NCBI RefSeq assembly: GCF_031458255.1
Contig: NZ_JAVDYC010000001.1
Span: 558,001-622,000 of the forward strand
From: Catenuloplanes niger
Lineage (GTDB): Bacteria > Actinomycetota > Actinomycetes > Mycobacteriales > Micromonosporaceae
DNA: 64,000 bases
Direction of reading: 5' to 3'
A program made the position numbers and the translations under genes. Of this stretch, positions 1 to 8,552 are shown piece by piece (the stretch's first letter is position 1; each line of letters starts with the position of its first letter). Under the pieces are notes generated by a model. It did not search any database and had not been told where the DNA came from. It saw nothing but the letters and a program-made list of their open reading frames with translations.

Positions 1-378
1 GCCGGCCGGGCTGACCCCGGCCGCGAACTCGGCCGCGACGTCCCGGGTGGTGGTCGGCGGGATGCCGTAGCGGTCGAGCAGGTCGTCGACGAACGCGAAG
101 TGCGCGGCCGGGATCTGCGCGCGCAGGCTGGCGATCAGATCGTCCGGGTCGCCGGCGGCGAACCTCTCCGGCACGAGCAGGTCCACGCCGTACGGCCGGC
201 CGCGCACCTGCTCCTCGATCCAGGTCAGCTGCGCGTCCAGCTCGTCCGGCGCGTACGCGGACGCGGCCAGCACGCCGAACCCGCCCGCGTTGGTCACCGC
301 CGCCACCACGGCCGGCGACCGGTTGAAACCCACGATCGGATGCCGTACCCCGGTCAGTTCCGTGAAGGCGGTTCGCAT
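1..378 (-). CDS. nitronate monooxygenase family protein (3' end missing)
   Basis: Partial gene: the first 126 codons are present and the rest lies beyond the left edge. The N-terminus has the opening beta-strand and loop of the FMN TIM-barrel nitronate monooxygenase (2-nitropropane dioxygenase) family: HPIVGFNRSP, followed by VVAAVTNAGGFGVLAA. Family members oxidise alkyl nitronates with FMN and O2. The usual QAPM after HPIV is replaced here by GFNRS, so this may be a divergent subgroup with another substrate. The ATG has a GGGGAGCG ribosome-binding site. The next gene is in the same orientation 45 bp upstream and could be co-transcribed. Confidence 0.8.
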   Translation of the reverse strand, partial: MRTAFTELTGVRHPIVGFNRSPAVVAAVTNAGGFGVLAASAYAPDELDAQLTWIEEQVRGRPYGVDLLVPERFAAGDPDDLIASLRAQIPAAHFAFVDDLLDRYGIPPTTTRDVAAEFAAGVSPAG

Positions 379-423
379 CGACGCTCCCCTTTCAGACCAC
401 GACCCCCCGACCGTACGCGATGG

Positions 424-1215
424 TCACTCACGTTCGCTGCCGAAGGCGCGGCCGATCTCCTCCTCGGTCAGCGAGTTCGCGCGGAACGTGGTGGTGCCGG
501 GGCCGAGCAGCTCCAGCGCGGCGGTGCGGGCCGCGCCGTAGGCGGCCCAGGCGAGAGCGCCGCCGGTGGAGACCCGGCGGACGCCGAGCGCGGCCAGCTC
601 CGGGACGCTCGGGGCGCCGGCCACCGCGAGCACGTTGACCGGCGCGCCGGCCGCGGCGACCACCCGGGCGATGTCGTCCGGCGTGCGCAGGCCGGGGGCG
701 TAGAGCACGTCCGCGCCGGCCGCCCGGTAGGCGCGCAACCGGGCGATCGTGTCGTCCAGGTCGTCGTGGCCGTAGAGGTGGTTCTCGGCGCGGGCGGTGA
801 GCACGATGCCGTGCCGGGCGCAGGCCTCCGCGGCGGCCGCGACCCGCGCGGCGGCGTCCCCGGCCGGCGTGACCGCACCGGTGGCCGGGTCGTAGTCCTC
901 GATGGAGATCCCGGCCGCTCCGGCGTCCGCGAGCGCGTCCACGGTCGCGGCGACGTCGTCGAAGCAGCGTTCCGCGTCCACGTTGAGCGGCACGCCGACC
1001 GCGGCGGTGAGCGCGGCCACGTGCGCGCACAGCTCGGCCAGCGTCACCCGCTGGTCGAGTCTGCCGAGCGCCGCGGCCAGGCCGGAGGAGGTCGTGGCGA
1101 GCGCGGCGGAGCCGAGACTCTCCAGCAGCCGCGCGGAGCCGGTGTCCCACGGGTTCGGCATGACGAACGTGCCGTCGGTGTGCAGTGCGCGGAAGCGGTC
1201 GCGGAGATCGGTCAT
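424..1215 (-). CDS. isocitrate lyase / PEP mutase family protein
   Basis: 263 residues, the usual length for the small PEP-mutase-like subgroup of the isocitrate lyase superfamily. Visible features are FVMPNPWDTGSARLL near the N-terminus, the metal-site segment VDAERCFDD (D80, E82) and GISIEDYD near residue 105, all typical of the phosphoenolpyruvate-binding alpha/beta barrel. The Lys-Lys-Cys-Gly-His loop of true isocitrate lyases is absent, so C-C bond lyase or oxaloacetate decarboxylase-like activity is more likely than glyoxylate-cycle function. The ATG at 1215 is chosen because family homology starts there; the open frame extends further upstream as a GC-bias artefact. It diverges from the gene at 1240 across only 24 bp, so the two promoters must overlap. 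Confidence 0.85.
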   Translation of the reverse strand: MTDLRDRFRALHTDGTFVMPNPWDTGSARLLESLGSAALATTSSGLAAALGRLDQRVTLAELCAHVAALTAAVGVPLNVDAERCFDDVAATVDALADAGAAGISIEDYDPATGAVTPAGDAAARVAAAAEACARHGIVLTARAENHLYGHDDLDDTIARLRAYRAAGADVLYAPGLRTPDDIARVVAAAGAPVNVLAVAGAPSVPELAALGVRRVSTGGALAWAAYGAARTAALELLGPGTTTFRANSLTEEEIGRAFGSERE

Positions 1216-1239
1216 GGGGCCCAGCGTACGATCTCCGCC

Positions 1240-2271
1240 ATGCAGGATCGGGTACTCGAGACATCCGTCGACGCCGTCATCGCCGCGCTGGAGGCGCTGG
1301 ACCGGGAGGCGTTCGGCGAGGCGATGCAGGACCTGGCGCAGGCCACGCCGCGGTCCCGGCCGGACGAGGTCGCGGCCGCGTTGACCCGGCTCGCGCCGGT
1401 GCTGGCGGGGCTGCCGATCGGTGTGGGCGGACACCTCGCGCAGCTGGCCGGCAGCATGGTCGACTTCGGTGGCACGCCGGACCTGGTGCTGCCGGTGCTG
1501 GTCGAGCGCGCCTGCGAGGTGCTGGAGGCGGCGGCCCGGTTCCACGCGCTGCACGAGAAGGCGTACGGCGAGACCCCGAGCCCGGACGACCACGAGGCGA
1601 TCGGGCTCGCCATCGAGCGGTTCGCCGAGGGCGCGGCGACACACGGACTGTCCGAGGTAGAGGGACAGACGCTGATCGAGGCGTGGTTCACCGCCGACGT
1701 CTGGGTGCAGCCGGTGCTCTACCTGGCGCAGCGCCGCGACGTGCGGGTGGCGCTGCCGCAGCGCGAGCGGTTGGTCGCGGCGGTCGAGGCGACCCGCGAG
1801 TGGATCGGCACGGCCGGCTGGCTGCACGGGCTGCTGCTGGTCCTCGACGACGAGCCGCTGATCGTGCTGCACCGGGCGACCGGGCGCGCGTTCGAGGTCA
1901 CGATCAGCGGGATCGGTGACAACTTCCAGCTGCACACGCTGCTGGCGGCCGCGCTGCTGGACGGCGACGACCGCCCGTCCGAGGCGGAGATCGCGGCCGC
2001 GACCGACGGGCCCGAGCTGGAGCCGGAGGGCGGCATGATCGGCCGGGTGAACCTGGTCGACGGCGAGGGCACCTGGATCTGGAACGAGGGCCGGCCGGCG
2101 GACATCCCGGTCTACGAGGGCGCGCGCGTCGTGGTGCTGGACCCGCCGCCGTACCGGCGCAGCTGGAACACCGGCCGGCCGTACCCGCTGATGGTGCCGT
2201 CGGTGACCGCGGAGCAGCTGCCGTCCGCCGAGGCCGCGCGCTGGATGAGCCTGGTCAAGCCGGCCGCCTGA
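1240..2271 (+). CDS. conserved hypothetical protein
   Basis: 343 residues and no family I can name. The first 190 residues are predicted mostly helical and acidic, without signal peptide or membrane segment. The C-terminal part alternates short strands and helices, with DDEPLIVLHRATGRAFEV and a Pro/Gly-rich stretch near residue 300, so a cytoplasmic two-domain protein is likely. The ATG is chosen because the preceding in-frame sequence is the antisense of the divergent gene; no strong ribosome-binding site is visible, so translation may be leaderless. It could be co-transcribed with the ABC transporter 84 bp downstream, but an operator-like palindrome in that gap argues for a separate promoter. 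Confidence 0.7.
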   Translation: MQDRVLETSVDAVIAALEALDREAFGEAMQDLAQATPRSRPDEVAAALTRLAPVLAGLPIGVGGHLAQLAGSMVDFGGTPDLVLPVLVERACEVLEAAARFHALHEKAYGETPSPDDHEAIGLAIERFAEGAATHGLSEVEGQTLIEAWFTADVWVQPVLYLAQRRDVRVALPQRERLVAAVEATREWIGTAGWLHGLLLVLDDEPLIVLHRATGRAFEVTISGIGDNFQLHTLLAAALLDGDDRPSEAEIAAATDGPELEPEGGMIGRVNLVDGEGTWIWNEGRPADIPVYEGARVVVLDPPPYRRSWNTGRPYPLMVPSVTAEQLPSAEAARWMSLVKPAA

Positions 2272-2278
2272 CGCGCGT

Positions 2279-2317
2279 GTCCACCAACCGGTGGACAACC
2301 GGATTCCGTCCACCGGT
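2279..2317. promoter_or_regulatory. operator-like inverted repeat upstream of ABC-HK-RR operon
   Basis: A perfect 7-bp inverted repeat, GTCCACC-aacc-GGTGGAC (2279-2296), is followed by a third half-site GTCCACCGG at 2308. The sequence AAGAAT at 2343-2348 could be a -10 box, placing the transcription start at or next to the ATG at 2356. The downstream LuxR-type response regulator is the natural candidate to bind here; this is inference. Confidence 0.5.
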
Positions 2318-2355
2318 CGTCCCGCGGGCCGTCGTGCGCCCGAAGAATCGAGTGC

Positions 2356-3189
2356 ATGGCAGTCATCGAGGTCGAGGACCTCAGAAAACGGTACGGCCCG
2401 CACACGGCCGTCGACGGCGTCACGCTGACGGTCGCCCGCGGCGAGGTGTTCGGGCTGCTCGGCCCGAACGGCGCCGGCAAGACCACCACGGTCGAGATCC
2501 TGGAGGGCTACCGCCGGCGCGACGGCGGCGCGGTGCGGGTGCTCGGCGAGGACCCGGGCCACGCCGGGCGCCGCTGGCGGTCCCGGCTCGGGATCGTGCC
2601 GCAGGGCGCGCAGGACGGCGGTGAGCTGACCGTGCGCGAGTACGTCCGGCACGTGGCCGGCTTCTATCCCCGGCCACGTGACCCGGACACCGTGATCGAA
2701 CGCTGCGGCCTGGACACGAAGGCCGGCGCGAGACTGCGCACGCTCTCCGGCGGTCAGCGCCGGCGGGTGGACGTGGCGCTCGGCATCGTCGGCGACCCGG
2801 AGCTGCTCTTCCTGGACGAGCCGACCACCGGCTTCGACCCGGAGGCCCGCCGGGCGTTCTGGTCGCTGATCCGCGACCTCGCCGCGGACGGCACCACGAT
2901 CGTGCTGACCAGCCACTACCTGGACGAGGTGGAGGCGCTCGCGACCCGGCTGGCGGTGCTGGCCGGCGGCCGGGTCGTGGCCGAGGGCACGCCGGACGTG
3001 ATCGGCGGCCGGACCGCGGAGTCGGTCGTCAGCTGGCAGGACGGGGACGGCCCGCACCGGGTGGTGACGGACGCGCCGCTGCCGCTGCTGTCCACGCTGG
3101 CCGGCCGCGCGACGCCGGTGACCGGGCTGCGCGTGCAGCCGCGCAGCCTCGAGGACGTCTACCTGGAGCTGATCGGGGAGAACCGATGA
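2356..3189 (+). CDS. ABC transporter ATP-binding protein (DrrA type)
   Basis: 277-residue ATPase of an ABC-2 type exporter. It contains Walker A GPNGAGKT, the Q-loop in GIVPQ, signature LSGGQRRR, Walker B LLFLDEPTTG and the H-loop in LTSHYLDE. The C-terminal 70 residues (AESVVSWQDGDGPHRVV onward, ending SLEDVYLELIGENR) are the extension typical of DrrA/CcmA-like drug and lipid exporters. It would work as a homodimer on the inner face of the membrane with the permease, whose ATG overlaps this stop codon. The operon continues with a histidine kinase and response regulator, so export is probably induced by a membrane or drug signal. Confidence 0.92.
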   Translation: MAVIEVEDLRKRYGPHTAVDGVTLTVARGEVFGLLGPNGAGKTTTVEILEGYRRRDGGAVRVLGEDPGHAGRRWRSRLGIVPQGAQDGGELTVREYVRHVAGFYPRPRDPDTVIERCGLDTKAGARLRTLSGGQRRRVDVALGIVGDPELLFLDEPTTGFDPEARRAFWSLIRDLAADGTTIVLTSHYLDEVEALATRLAVLAGGRVVAEGTPDVIGGRTAESVVSWQDGDGPHRVVTDAPLPLLSTLAGRATPVTGLRVQPRSLEDVYLELIGENR

Positions 3190-4007
3190 CGACCGAGACC
3201 CTGCCGCTGCCCTCCACGCTGCGGACCGGCCTGGCCCGGGGCGCGGCCGAGGTGCGCGCCTACTTCCGCGAGCGGGACGCCGTGGTGTTCACGTTCGCGC
3301 TGCCCACGGTGATCCTGATCCTGCTCGGAATGATATTCGACGAGCCGCTGGACGGCGTCCCGGACGTGACGGTCAGCCAGGTGTTCGCGGCCGGGATGGT
3401 CGCCTACGGCATCCTGTCGACCGCGTTCATCAGCATCGGGATGGGCATCGTCGCCGACCGCGAGGACGGCACGCTGAAGCGCCTGCGCGGCACGCCGGTC
3501 ACGGCCGGTGCGTACCTGATCGGGAAGATCGTGCTGGTGGCGGTGACCACGGCCGCGTCCGTCGCACTGATGCTGGCCGTCGCGGTGCTGCTCTTCGACC
3601 TTGAACTGCCCGGCGACACGGGGCGCTGGATCACGTTCACCTGGTTGATGGCGCTGTCGGTGGTCGCCTGCACGCTGCTGGGCATCGCCGCCAGCACGCT
3701 GGCCCGGTCCACGCGCAGCGCACCCGCGGTGATGAACCTGCCGGTGCTGGCGCTGCAGTTCACCTCCGGCATCTTCGTGCACGTCACCACGCTGCCGGAT
3801 GGGATGCTGACCGTGGCGTCGTGGTTCCCGGTGAAGTGGATGGGTCAGGGCTTCCGGTCGGTCTTCCTGCCGGACGCGGTGGCCGCGCAGGAGGTGGCGG
3901 GCTCGTGGGAGCACGGCAGGATCGCGCTGGTGCTGACCGCGTGGTGCCTGGTGGGCCTGGCGCTGTGCCTGGCGACGTTCCGCTGGACGGACCGCCGCAC
4001 GCGATGA
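3186..4007 (+). CDS. ABC-2 type transporter permease
   Basis: 273 residues with about six hydrophobic segments: after the N-terminal amphipathic part (VVFTFALPTVILILLGMIF), then near residues 75, 115, 155, 185 and 240. The loop AEVRAYFRERDAVVF before the first segment and DREDGTLKRLRGTPV after the second are characteristic of ABC-2 permeases of the DrrB type. It forms the membrane channel for the ATPase encoded immediately upstream; ATG and TGA overlap at both ends of the gene, indicating translational coupling. The substrate cannot be read from the sequence. Confidence 0.9.
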   Translation: MTTETLPLPSTLRTGLARGAAEVRAYFRERDAVVFTFALPTVILILLGMIFDEPLDGVPDVTVSQVFAAGMVAYGILSTAFISIGMGIVADREDGTLKRLRGTPVTAGAYLIGKIVLVAVTTAASVALMLAVAVLLFDLELPGDTGRWITFTWLMALSVVACTLLGIAASTLARSTRSAPAVMNLPVLALQFTSGIFVHVTTLPDGMLTVASWFPVKWMGQGFRSVFLPDAVAAQEVAGSWEHGRIALVLTAWCLVGLALCLATFRWTDRRTR

Positions 4008-5125
4008 AGCGCTGGCTGTGGCCGTGGGACGCCTTCGGCGGCACCGCGCTGGTCGTGGTGGCGGTGTCCGTCGCCCGGAACGCGGAGACGTCCCCGGCCG
4101 CCCGCGCGGTGTCGGTGGCCGCGCTCGCGCTGATCGCGGCCGCCTGGCTGTTCTGGGGCCGGCGGATCGCGCCGCACGAGGACGACGACACCGCGCACGG
4201 CAGCGTCTGGTTCGGCGTCGTGCTGGTCGCGCTGTTCGGGATCGCGGTGTCGGCGTCGGAGATGAGCACGTTCGCGCTGTTCGGGATCGCGCCGATGCCG
4301 TTCCTGTGCATGCCGTCCCGCGCCGCGCTGGTCACGGCCGCGGCGCTGAACCTGACGCCGCTGCCGGTCGACGTGCTGCACCGCGCCGGGTGGGAGGAGC
4401 TGCGGATCGACGGTGGGATCGCGCTGCTCGGGCTGGCGTTCTCCGCGCTGCTCGGCACCACCATCGACCGGATCTCCCGGGAGAGCCGGGAACGGGCCCG
4501 GCTGATCGAGGAACTGGAGGCGAGCCGCGCCCGGGTGGCGGCGCTGTCGCACGACGCGGGCGTGACGGCGGAACGGGCCCGGCTGGCCGCGGAGATCCAC
4601 GACACGCTCGCGCAGGGCTTCACCAGTATCGTCACGCTGGCCCAGGCGATCGAGTCCGAGCTGGACACGGACCGGGCCGCGGCGGACCGGCACCTGGCGC
4701 TGGTGCTGCGGACCGCGCGGGAGAACCTGGCCGAGGCGCGGGCCATGGTGACCGTGCTGGCGCCGGCGGACCTGCACGGCCGGCCGCTGGCCGAGGTGCT
4801 GCACCGGCTGGCCGCCTCGCACGGCGCGCAGTGTCACGTGGAGAGCGGCGACTTCCCGACCGCGGTCGAGGTGGTGATCGTGCGGACCGTGCAGGAGGCG
4901 CTGGCGAACGTCCGCCGGCATGCGCGGGCGACCACCGTCACCGTGGACCTGGTCGGCGGCCGCCTGACCGTCAGCGACGACGGCATCGGCTTCGACCAGG
5001 AGCCGGACCACGGCGGGTACGGGCTGCGCGGCATGCGGGCCCGGGCCGCGCAGATCGGCGCCCGTCTCACCGTCACCTCCGCGCCCGGAGCCGGAACCAC
5101 GATCGAGTTGGACGTACCCTCATGA
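4004..5125 (+). CDS. two-component sensor histidine kinase (NarL/DesK type)
   Basis: 373 residues. The N-terminal 150 residues hold four to five membrane segments without a large extracytoplasmic domain, then a short coiled coil, a HisKA_3 dimerisation domain with the phospho-acceptor in AAEIHDTLAQG (H199), and a C-terminal HATPase_c domain with N-box QEALANVRRHA and G-box DDGIGF. Kinases of this build sense membrane perturbation or membrane-soluble compounds. The gene overlaps the permease (ATGA) and the response regulator (ATGA), making a four-gene transport-and-sensing operon like those for peptide or drug detoxification. Confidence 0.9.
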   Translation: MKRWLWPWDAFGGTALVVVAVSVARNAETSPAARAVSVAALALIAAAWLFWGRRIAPHEDDDTAHGSVWFGVVLVALFGIAVSASEMSTFALFGIAPMPFLCMPSRAALVTAAALNLTPLPVDVLHRAGWEELRIDGGIALLGLAFSALLGTTIDRISRESRERARLIEELEASRARVAALSHDAGVTAERARLAAEIHDTLAQGFTSIVTLAQAIESELDTDRAAADRHLALVLRTARENLAEARAMVTVLAPADLHGRPLAEVLHRLAASHGAQCHVESGDFPTAVEVVIVRTVQEALANVRRHARATTVTVDLVGGRLTVSDDGIGFDQEPDHGGYGLRGMRARAAQIGARLTVTSAPGAGTTIELDVPS

Positions 5126-5739
5126 TCAAGATTTTGCTGGTGGACGACCACCCGGTGGTCCGGGACGGACTGCGCGGCATGCTCGGCGCGGAACCCGATC
5201 TGGACGTGGTCGGCGAGGCCGGCTCCGGCGCGGAGGCGGTGACCGCGGCCCGCGCGCTGCGCCCGGACGTGGTGCTGATGGACCTGCGCATGCCGGGTGT
5301 GGACGGCGCGACCGCGACCGGCCTGATCCTGGCCGAGCTGCCCGCCACCCGGGTGGTCGTGCTCACCACGTACGACACGGACGCGGACATCCTGCGCGCG
5401 GTCGAGGCGGGCGCGTCCGGTTACCTGCTCAAGGACGCCAGCCGCGCGGAGCTGACCGGCGCGATCCGGGCGGCCGGGCGCGGCGAGACCGTGCTGGCCC
5501 CGGCCGTCGCGGGCCGGCTGGTCCGGCAGGTGCGGCAGCCGGCCGCGCCGGGCCTGTCCGCGCGCGAGCTGGAGGTGCTGCGGCTGGTCGCGCGGGGGCA
5601 CACGAACGCGGAGATCGGCCGCCACCTGCACATCAGCGAGGCGACCGTGAAGACGCACCTGCTGCGCGCGTTCGCGAAGCTGGACGTCTCCGACCGGACG
5701 GCCGCAGTCACCACCGCGATGTCGCGCGGACTGCTGTGA
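5122..5739 (+). CDS. LuxR/NarL-family response regulator
   Basis: 205 residues. The receiver domain has the acidic pair VDD (7-9), the phospho-acceptor D54 in VVLMDLRMP, a conserved Thr in LTTY and Lys in LLKD. The C-terminal LuxR-type helix-turn-helix starts at LSARELEVLRLVARG and ends TVKTHLLRAFAKL. It is the partner of the kinase with which it overlaps by four bases. The likely target is the operon's own promoter, where an inverted repeat with three half-sites is present at 2279-2317. Confidence 0.92.
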   Translation: MIKILLVDDHPVVRDGLRGMLGAEPDLDVVGEAGSGAEAVTAARALRPDVVLMDLRMPGVDGATATGLILAELPATRVVVLTTYDTDADILRAVEAGASGYLLKDASRAELTGAIRAAGRGETVLAPAVAGRLVRQVRQPAAPGLSARELEVLRLVARGHTNAEIGRHLHISEATVKTHLLRAFAKLDVSDRTAAVTTAMSRGLL

Positions 5740-5772
5740 CCACGGCCGCCCCGGTCTCCTTCGATACCGGCC

Positions 5773-7740
5773 CTAGTACCGGACGACGATCACCACCCGG
5801 CGGTTGAACTTCTGGCCCTGGCCCAGGCCGTTGACGCCGCCGGCGCCGACCGTGGAGATCGGCACGGTGATGCCCATCTTCCGCAGGTGGGCGCGGACCG
5901 CGTCGGCGCGCTTGAGCGCCAGCCGCTTGTTGGCCCTGGTGGCGGCCTTGCCCTTGCTGTCGGTCTCCGTGTAGCCGGTGATCGTGATGGCCTTGGCGCT
6001 GGTCAGGGCGCCCCGGAGGTCACGCAGCGTGCGCTGGGCCTTCGGGCGGAGCTTCGCGGACAGGCGCGGGAACGTGAAGGACTGCAGCGTCACGGTGTTG
6101 TTCACCGGCGCGGTCACATTGTTGATGCTCTTCGCCTTGCAGGTGTCGTCGAGCACGACGTAGCTGGAGTCCTCCAGCTTCGCCCCGCCCGGCGCGGTGC
6201 CGGTCAGCACCAGCCGGTGCGCGCCGCCCCGGACACAGGCCTTGGCCGGCATGGTGATCACCGCGTTGAACGCGCCGGCCGCGTTCGTCGTGCCGCGAGC
6301 GACCTCCACCGGCGTGGAGTACATCGTCAACGTGTACGGCGAGGACGGCTGCAGGCCGCCACCGCTGACCGTGGCCCTCGCGCCCGTCAACGGCGCGTCC
6401 ACCGCCAGCTGCAGGTTCAGGTTGATCTGCGGCGGATTCGCCGGGTCCGGCGCCGGCGACGTGACCACCGGCCCCGGCGTCGTCGGCACCACCGACGGCA
6501 CCACGGACGGGGCCGCGGAGGTCGGCACCGCGGACGGTGAGACGGACGGAGCGACGGACGGTGAGACGGACGGCGCCGCGGTGACCACCGGTGTGTCCGG
6601 CCCGGTGAACGGCGGCGGCGGCACCGCGGCCTTCGTCAGCTTGATCACGAGCGCGCTCATCGCGAGCGACGAGTAGATCTCGCCGTTGGCCGCGACCTCC
6701 AGGCCGAACGGGAAGCCCAGCATGGTCTCCAGCGCGGGCCCGGCCTTCACCTCGATCGTGAGCGGCTGGCGGGCCAGCCCGGCCTGCTCGCGGGCGGACT
6801 TCGGCAACGGCATGCCGGCCACGACCGTGAACGCACCGGTCGTGGTGTCGACCCGGGAGATCGTCCCGTAGCCGGAGGCCGCGTACAGCGTGCTGCCGGT
6901 CGGGTCGAACCCGAGGCCGAACGGCATCGGGTGGAAGAACGTGTCCTTGATGAGGCCGTCCGTCCCGATCCGCAGGATCGTGCCGGTGTCGTTGTCGGCG
7001 ACGAACACCGAGCCGTCCTTGCCGATCGCGACGTCGGCCGGGTTGACGATCGACACCTGCGTCGCCGGCAGGCCCACCTGCGCCTGGGTGCCGGTGCCGC
7101 CGTCACCGCCGATCACGGTCACCTGGCCGGCGACGGGGTCCAGTTTGACGACCTTGGAGGCGCCCTTGTCGCCGAAGTAGATCCCACCGGCGTACGACGT
7201 CATCTGCATCGGCAGGGTGAACTGCTGCGACAGCGCGGGCCCGGTGCCCGGCACGCCCTGCCCCCCGCTGCCGGCCACCACCGTCAGGTTGCCGTTCGCG
7301 TCCGCCCGGTAGATGTAGCCGAGCGAGCCGCCGATGTAGAGGTTGCCCTCCCACCAGGTCAGGCTGCCGTACTTGTCGACGCCGTTGCGGGGCGTGCAAC
7401 CGGCGGTGGAGCCGACGAAGACGGACAGCTGCCCGGCCGGCGTGACCTTCTCCACCACGCAGTTCTCCGGGTCGGCCACGTAGAGGTTGCCGGCCGGGTC
7501 GAACGCGATGTCCGCCGGCTGGAACAGGTGCGACGAGGTCGCCGGGCCCGGCGTCGGCGGGCCCTGGTGCTGGTTGCCGGCCACGAACGACACCGTCATT
7601 CCCGGCTCCGCCGACGGCATCGGCAGCGCCGCCCCGGCCGTCGGCGGTGCGGCCGCGAACGCGGTCAGCATCCCCACCCCGGTCGCGGCCGACGCGGCTG
7701 CCGTGAGCCATCGCCTTCTATGAGTGCGCGAAAGCGCCAT
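5773..7740 (-). CDS. secreted NHL-repeat protein with C-terminal OmpA-like domain
   Basis: 655 residues. A basic N-terminus (MALSRTHRRRW) and hydrophobic stretch form a signal peptide ending near AGA. Residues 50-400 contain NHL-type beta-propeller repeats with signatures ADIAFDPAGNLYVAD and PADVAIGKDGSVFVADN. A Ser/Pro/Val-rich linker (about 405-450) precedes a short immunoglobulin-like region and a C-terminal OmpA-like domain with ITGYTETDSKG, LALKRADAVRAHLRKMG and KFNRRVVIVVRY, the fold that binds peptidoglycan in other proteins. I infer a cell-wall-associated propeller. The start at 7740 is preferred over 7752 because GGGGG lies six bases before it. The upstream 235 bp shared with the copper operon contains an AT-richer patch (about 7760-7815) that may hold the promoter. 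Confidence 0.82.
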   Translation of the reverse strand: MALSRTHRRRWLTAAASAATGVGMLTAFAAAPPTAGAALPMPSAEPGMTVSFVAGNQHQGPPTPGPATSSHLFQPADIAFDPAGNLYVADPENCVVEKVTPAGQLSVFVGSTAGCTPRNGVDKYGSLTWWEGNLYIGGSLGYIYRADANGNLTVVAGSGGQGVPGTGPALSQQFTLPMQMTSYAGGIYFGDKGASKVVKLDPVAGQVTVIGGDGGTGTQAQVGLPATQVSIVNPADVAIGKDGSVFVADNDTGTILRIGTDGLIKDTFFHPMPFGLGFDPTGSTLYAASGYGTISRVDTTTGAFTVVAGMPLPKSAREQAGLARQPLTIEVKAGPALETMLGFPFGLEVAANGEIYSSLAMSALVIKLTKAAVPPPPFTGPDTPVVTAAPSVSPSVAPSVSPSAVPTSAAPSVVPSVVPTTPGPVVTSPAPDPANPPQINLNLQLAVDAPLTGARATVSGGGLQPSSPYTLTMYSTPVEVARGTTNAAGAFNAVITMPAKACVRGGAHRLVLTGTAPGGAKLEDSSYVVLDDTCKAKSINNVTAPVNNTVTLQSFTFPRLSAKLRPKAQRTLRDLRGALTSAKAITITGYTETDSKGKAATRANKRLALKRADAVRAHLRKMGITVPISTVGAGGVNGLGQGQKFNRRVVIVVRY

Positions 7741-7976
7741 GCAAGCCCCCATGTCTGGTAAGTCCGATCTTGACCACTTTATGCGCTTTCCGCGATCCAG
7801 AAGATCAAAATCGGCAACCCACGCGGGTACGCCGGCACGCGAGCGGACGCAGTCGCGCGGACCACGGTGGCCCGAAGGTCCGCGCCCCCGCCACGGCAAC
7901 GCCACGAGATCGCGGGAACTGTTCGCGTACCGCCGCCGACCAACGCACCGAACGATCATCGAGGAGGACTGAACTG

Positions 7977-8552
7977 ATGGGTAGGACCTCGCGTTTCGGT
8001 GCCGGACTGGCGCTGGCACTGGCGCTGGGCGGGCTCACCGCGTGTGCGAACGACAGCACGGCAGCCGCACCCGCGCCGAGCGCCACCAGCACCGCGGCGA
8101 GCGCGCCCGCGGCAACGTCCGGGCTGACCATGAAGGACCCGTGGATCAAGGCGGCGGACGAGGGCATGACCGCCGCGTTCGGCACGCTCGTCAACGGCGG
8201 CACCACGGACGTCACCGTCGTCTCCGCGGCGACCGACGTGTCGCCGATGATGGAGCTGCACGAGACGACCATGGTCAACGGCGCCATGCAGATGCAGCCG
8301 AAGCAGGGCGGCTTCACGATCCCGGCCGGTGGCGAGCACGCCCTCCAGCCGGGCGGCGACCACATCATGATGATGGGCCTGACCACACCGGTGAAGGCCG
8401 GCGACGAGATCACGCTGACGCTGACGCTCGGCGACGGCTCGACCGTCCGGTTCACCGCGGTCGGCAAGCCGTTCACCGGCGCCCAGGAGTCGTACGCGCC
8501 GGGCGCGCACGGCGGTGCCATGCCGTCGATGTCGGCCGGGGCCCATTCGTGA
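7977..8552 (+). CDS. PCuAC-type copper chaperone lipoprotein
   Basis: 191 residues. The N-terminus is a lipoprotein signal with lipobox LTAC, so the mature protein is anchored outside the membrane. After an Ala/Ser/Pro linker comes a PCu(A)C domain whose Cu(I) ligands are visible: MELHETTM and later GGDHIMMMGL, the H-x-M patterns of this family. Such chaperones bind Cu(I) in the extracytoplasmic space and pass it to oxidases. GAGGAGGA is a strong ribosome-binding site. The stop overlaps the GTG of the DyP peroxidase gene, and CopC follows, a trio resembling the ECuC-DtpA copper locus described in Streptomyces lividans. Confidence 0.9.
   Translation: MGRTSRFGAGLALALALGGLTACANDSTAAAPAPSATSTAASAPAATSGLTMKDPWIKAADEGMTAAFGTLVNGGTTDVTVVSAATDVSPMMELHETTMVNGAMQMQPKQGGFTIPAGGEHALQPGGDHIMMMGLTTPVKAGDEITLTLTLGDGSTVRFTAVGKPFTGAQESYAPGAHGGAMPSMSAGAHS

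Noticed and set aside
424-3057. Minus-strand open frame of 877 codons across three plus-strand genes
   Set aside because: Only its last 263 codons (424-1215) make a recognisable protein; the rest is the antisense of the unknown protein and the ABC ATPase gene and reads as Arg/Ala/Pro-rich nonsense.
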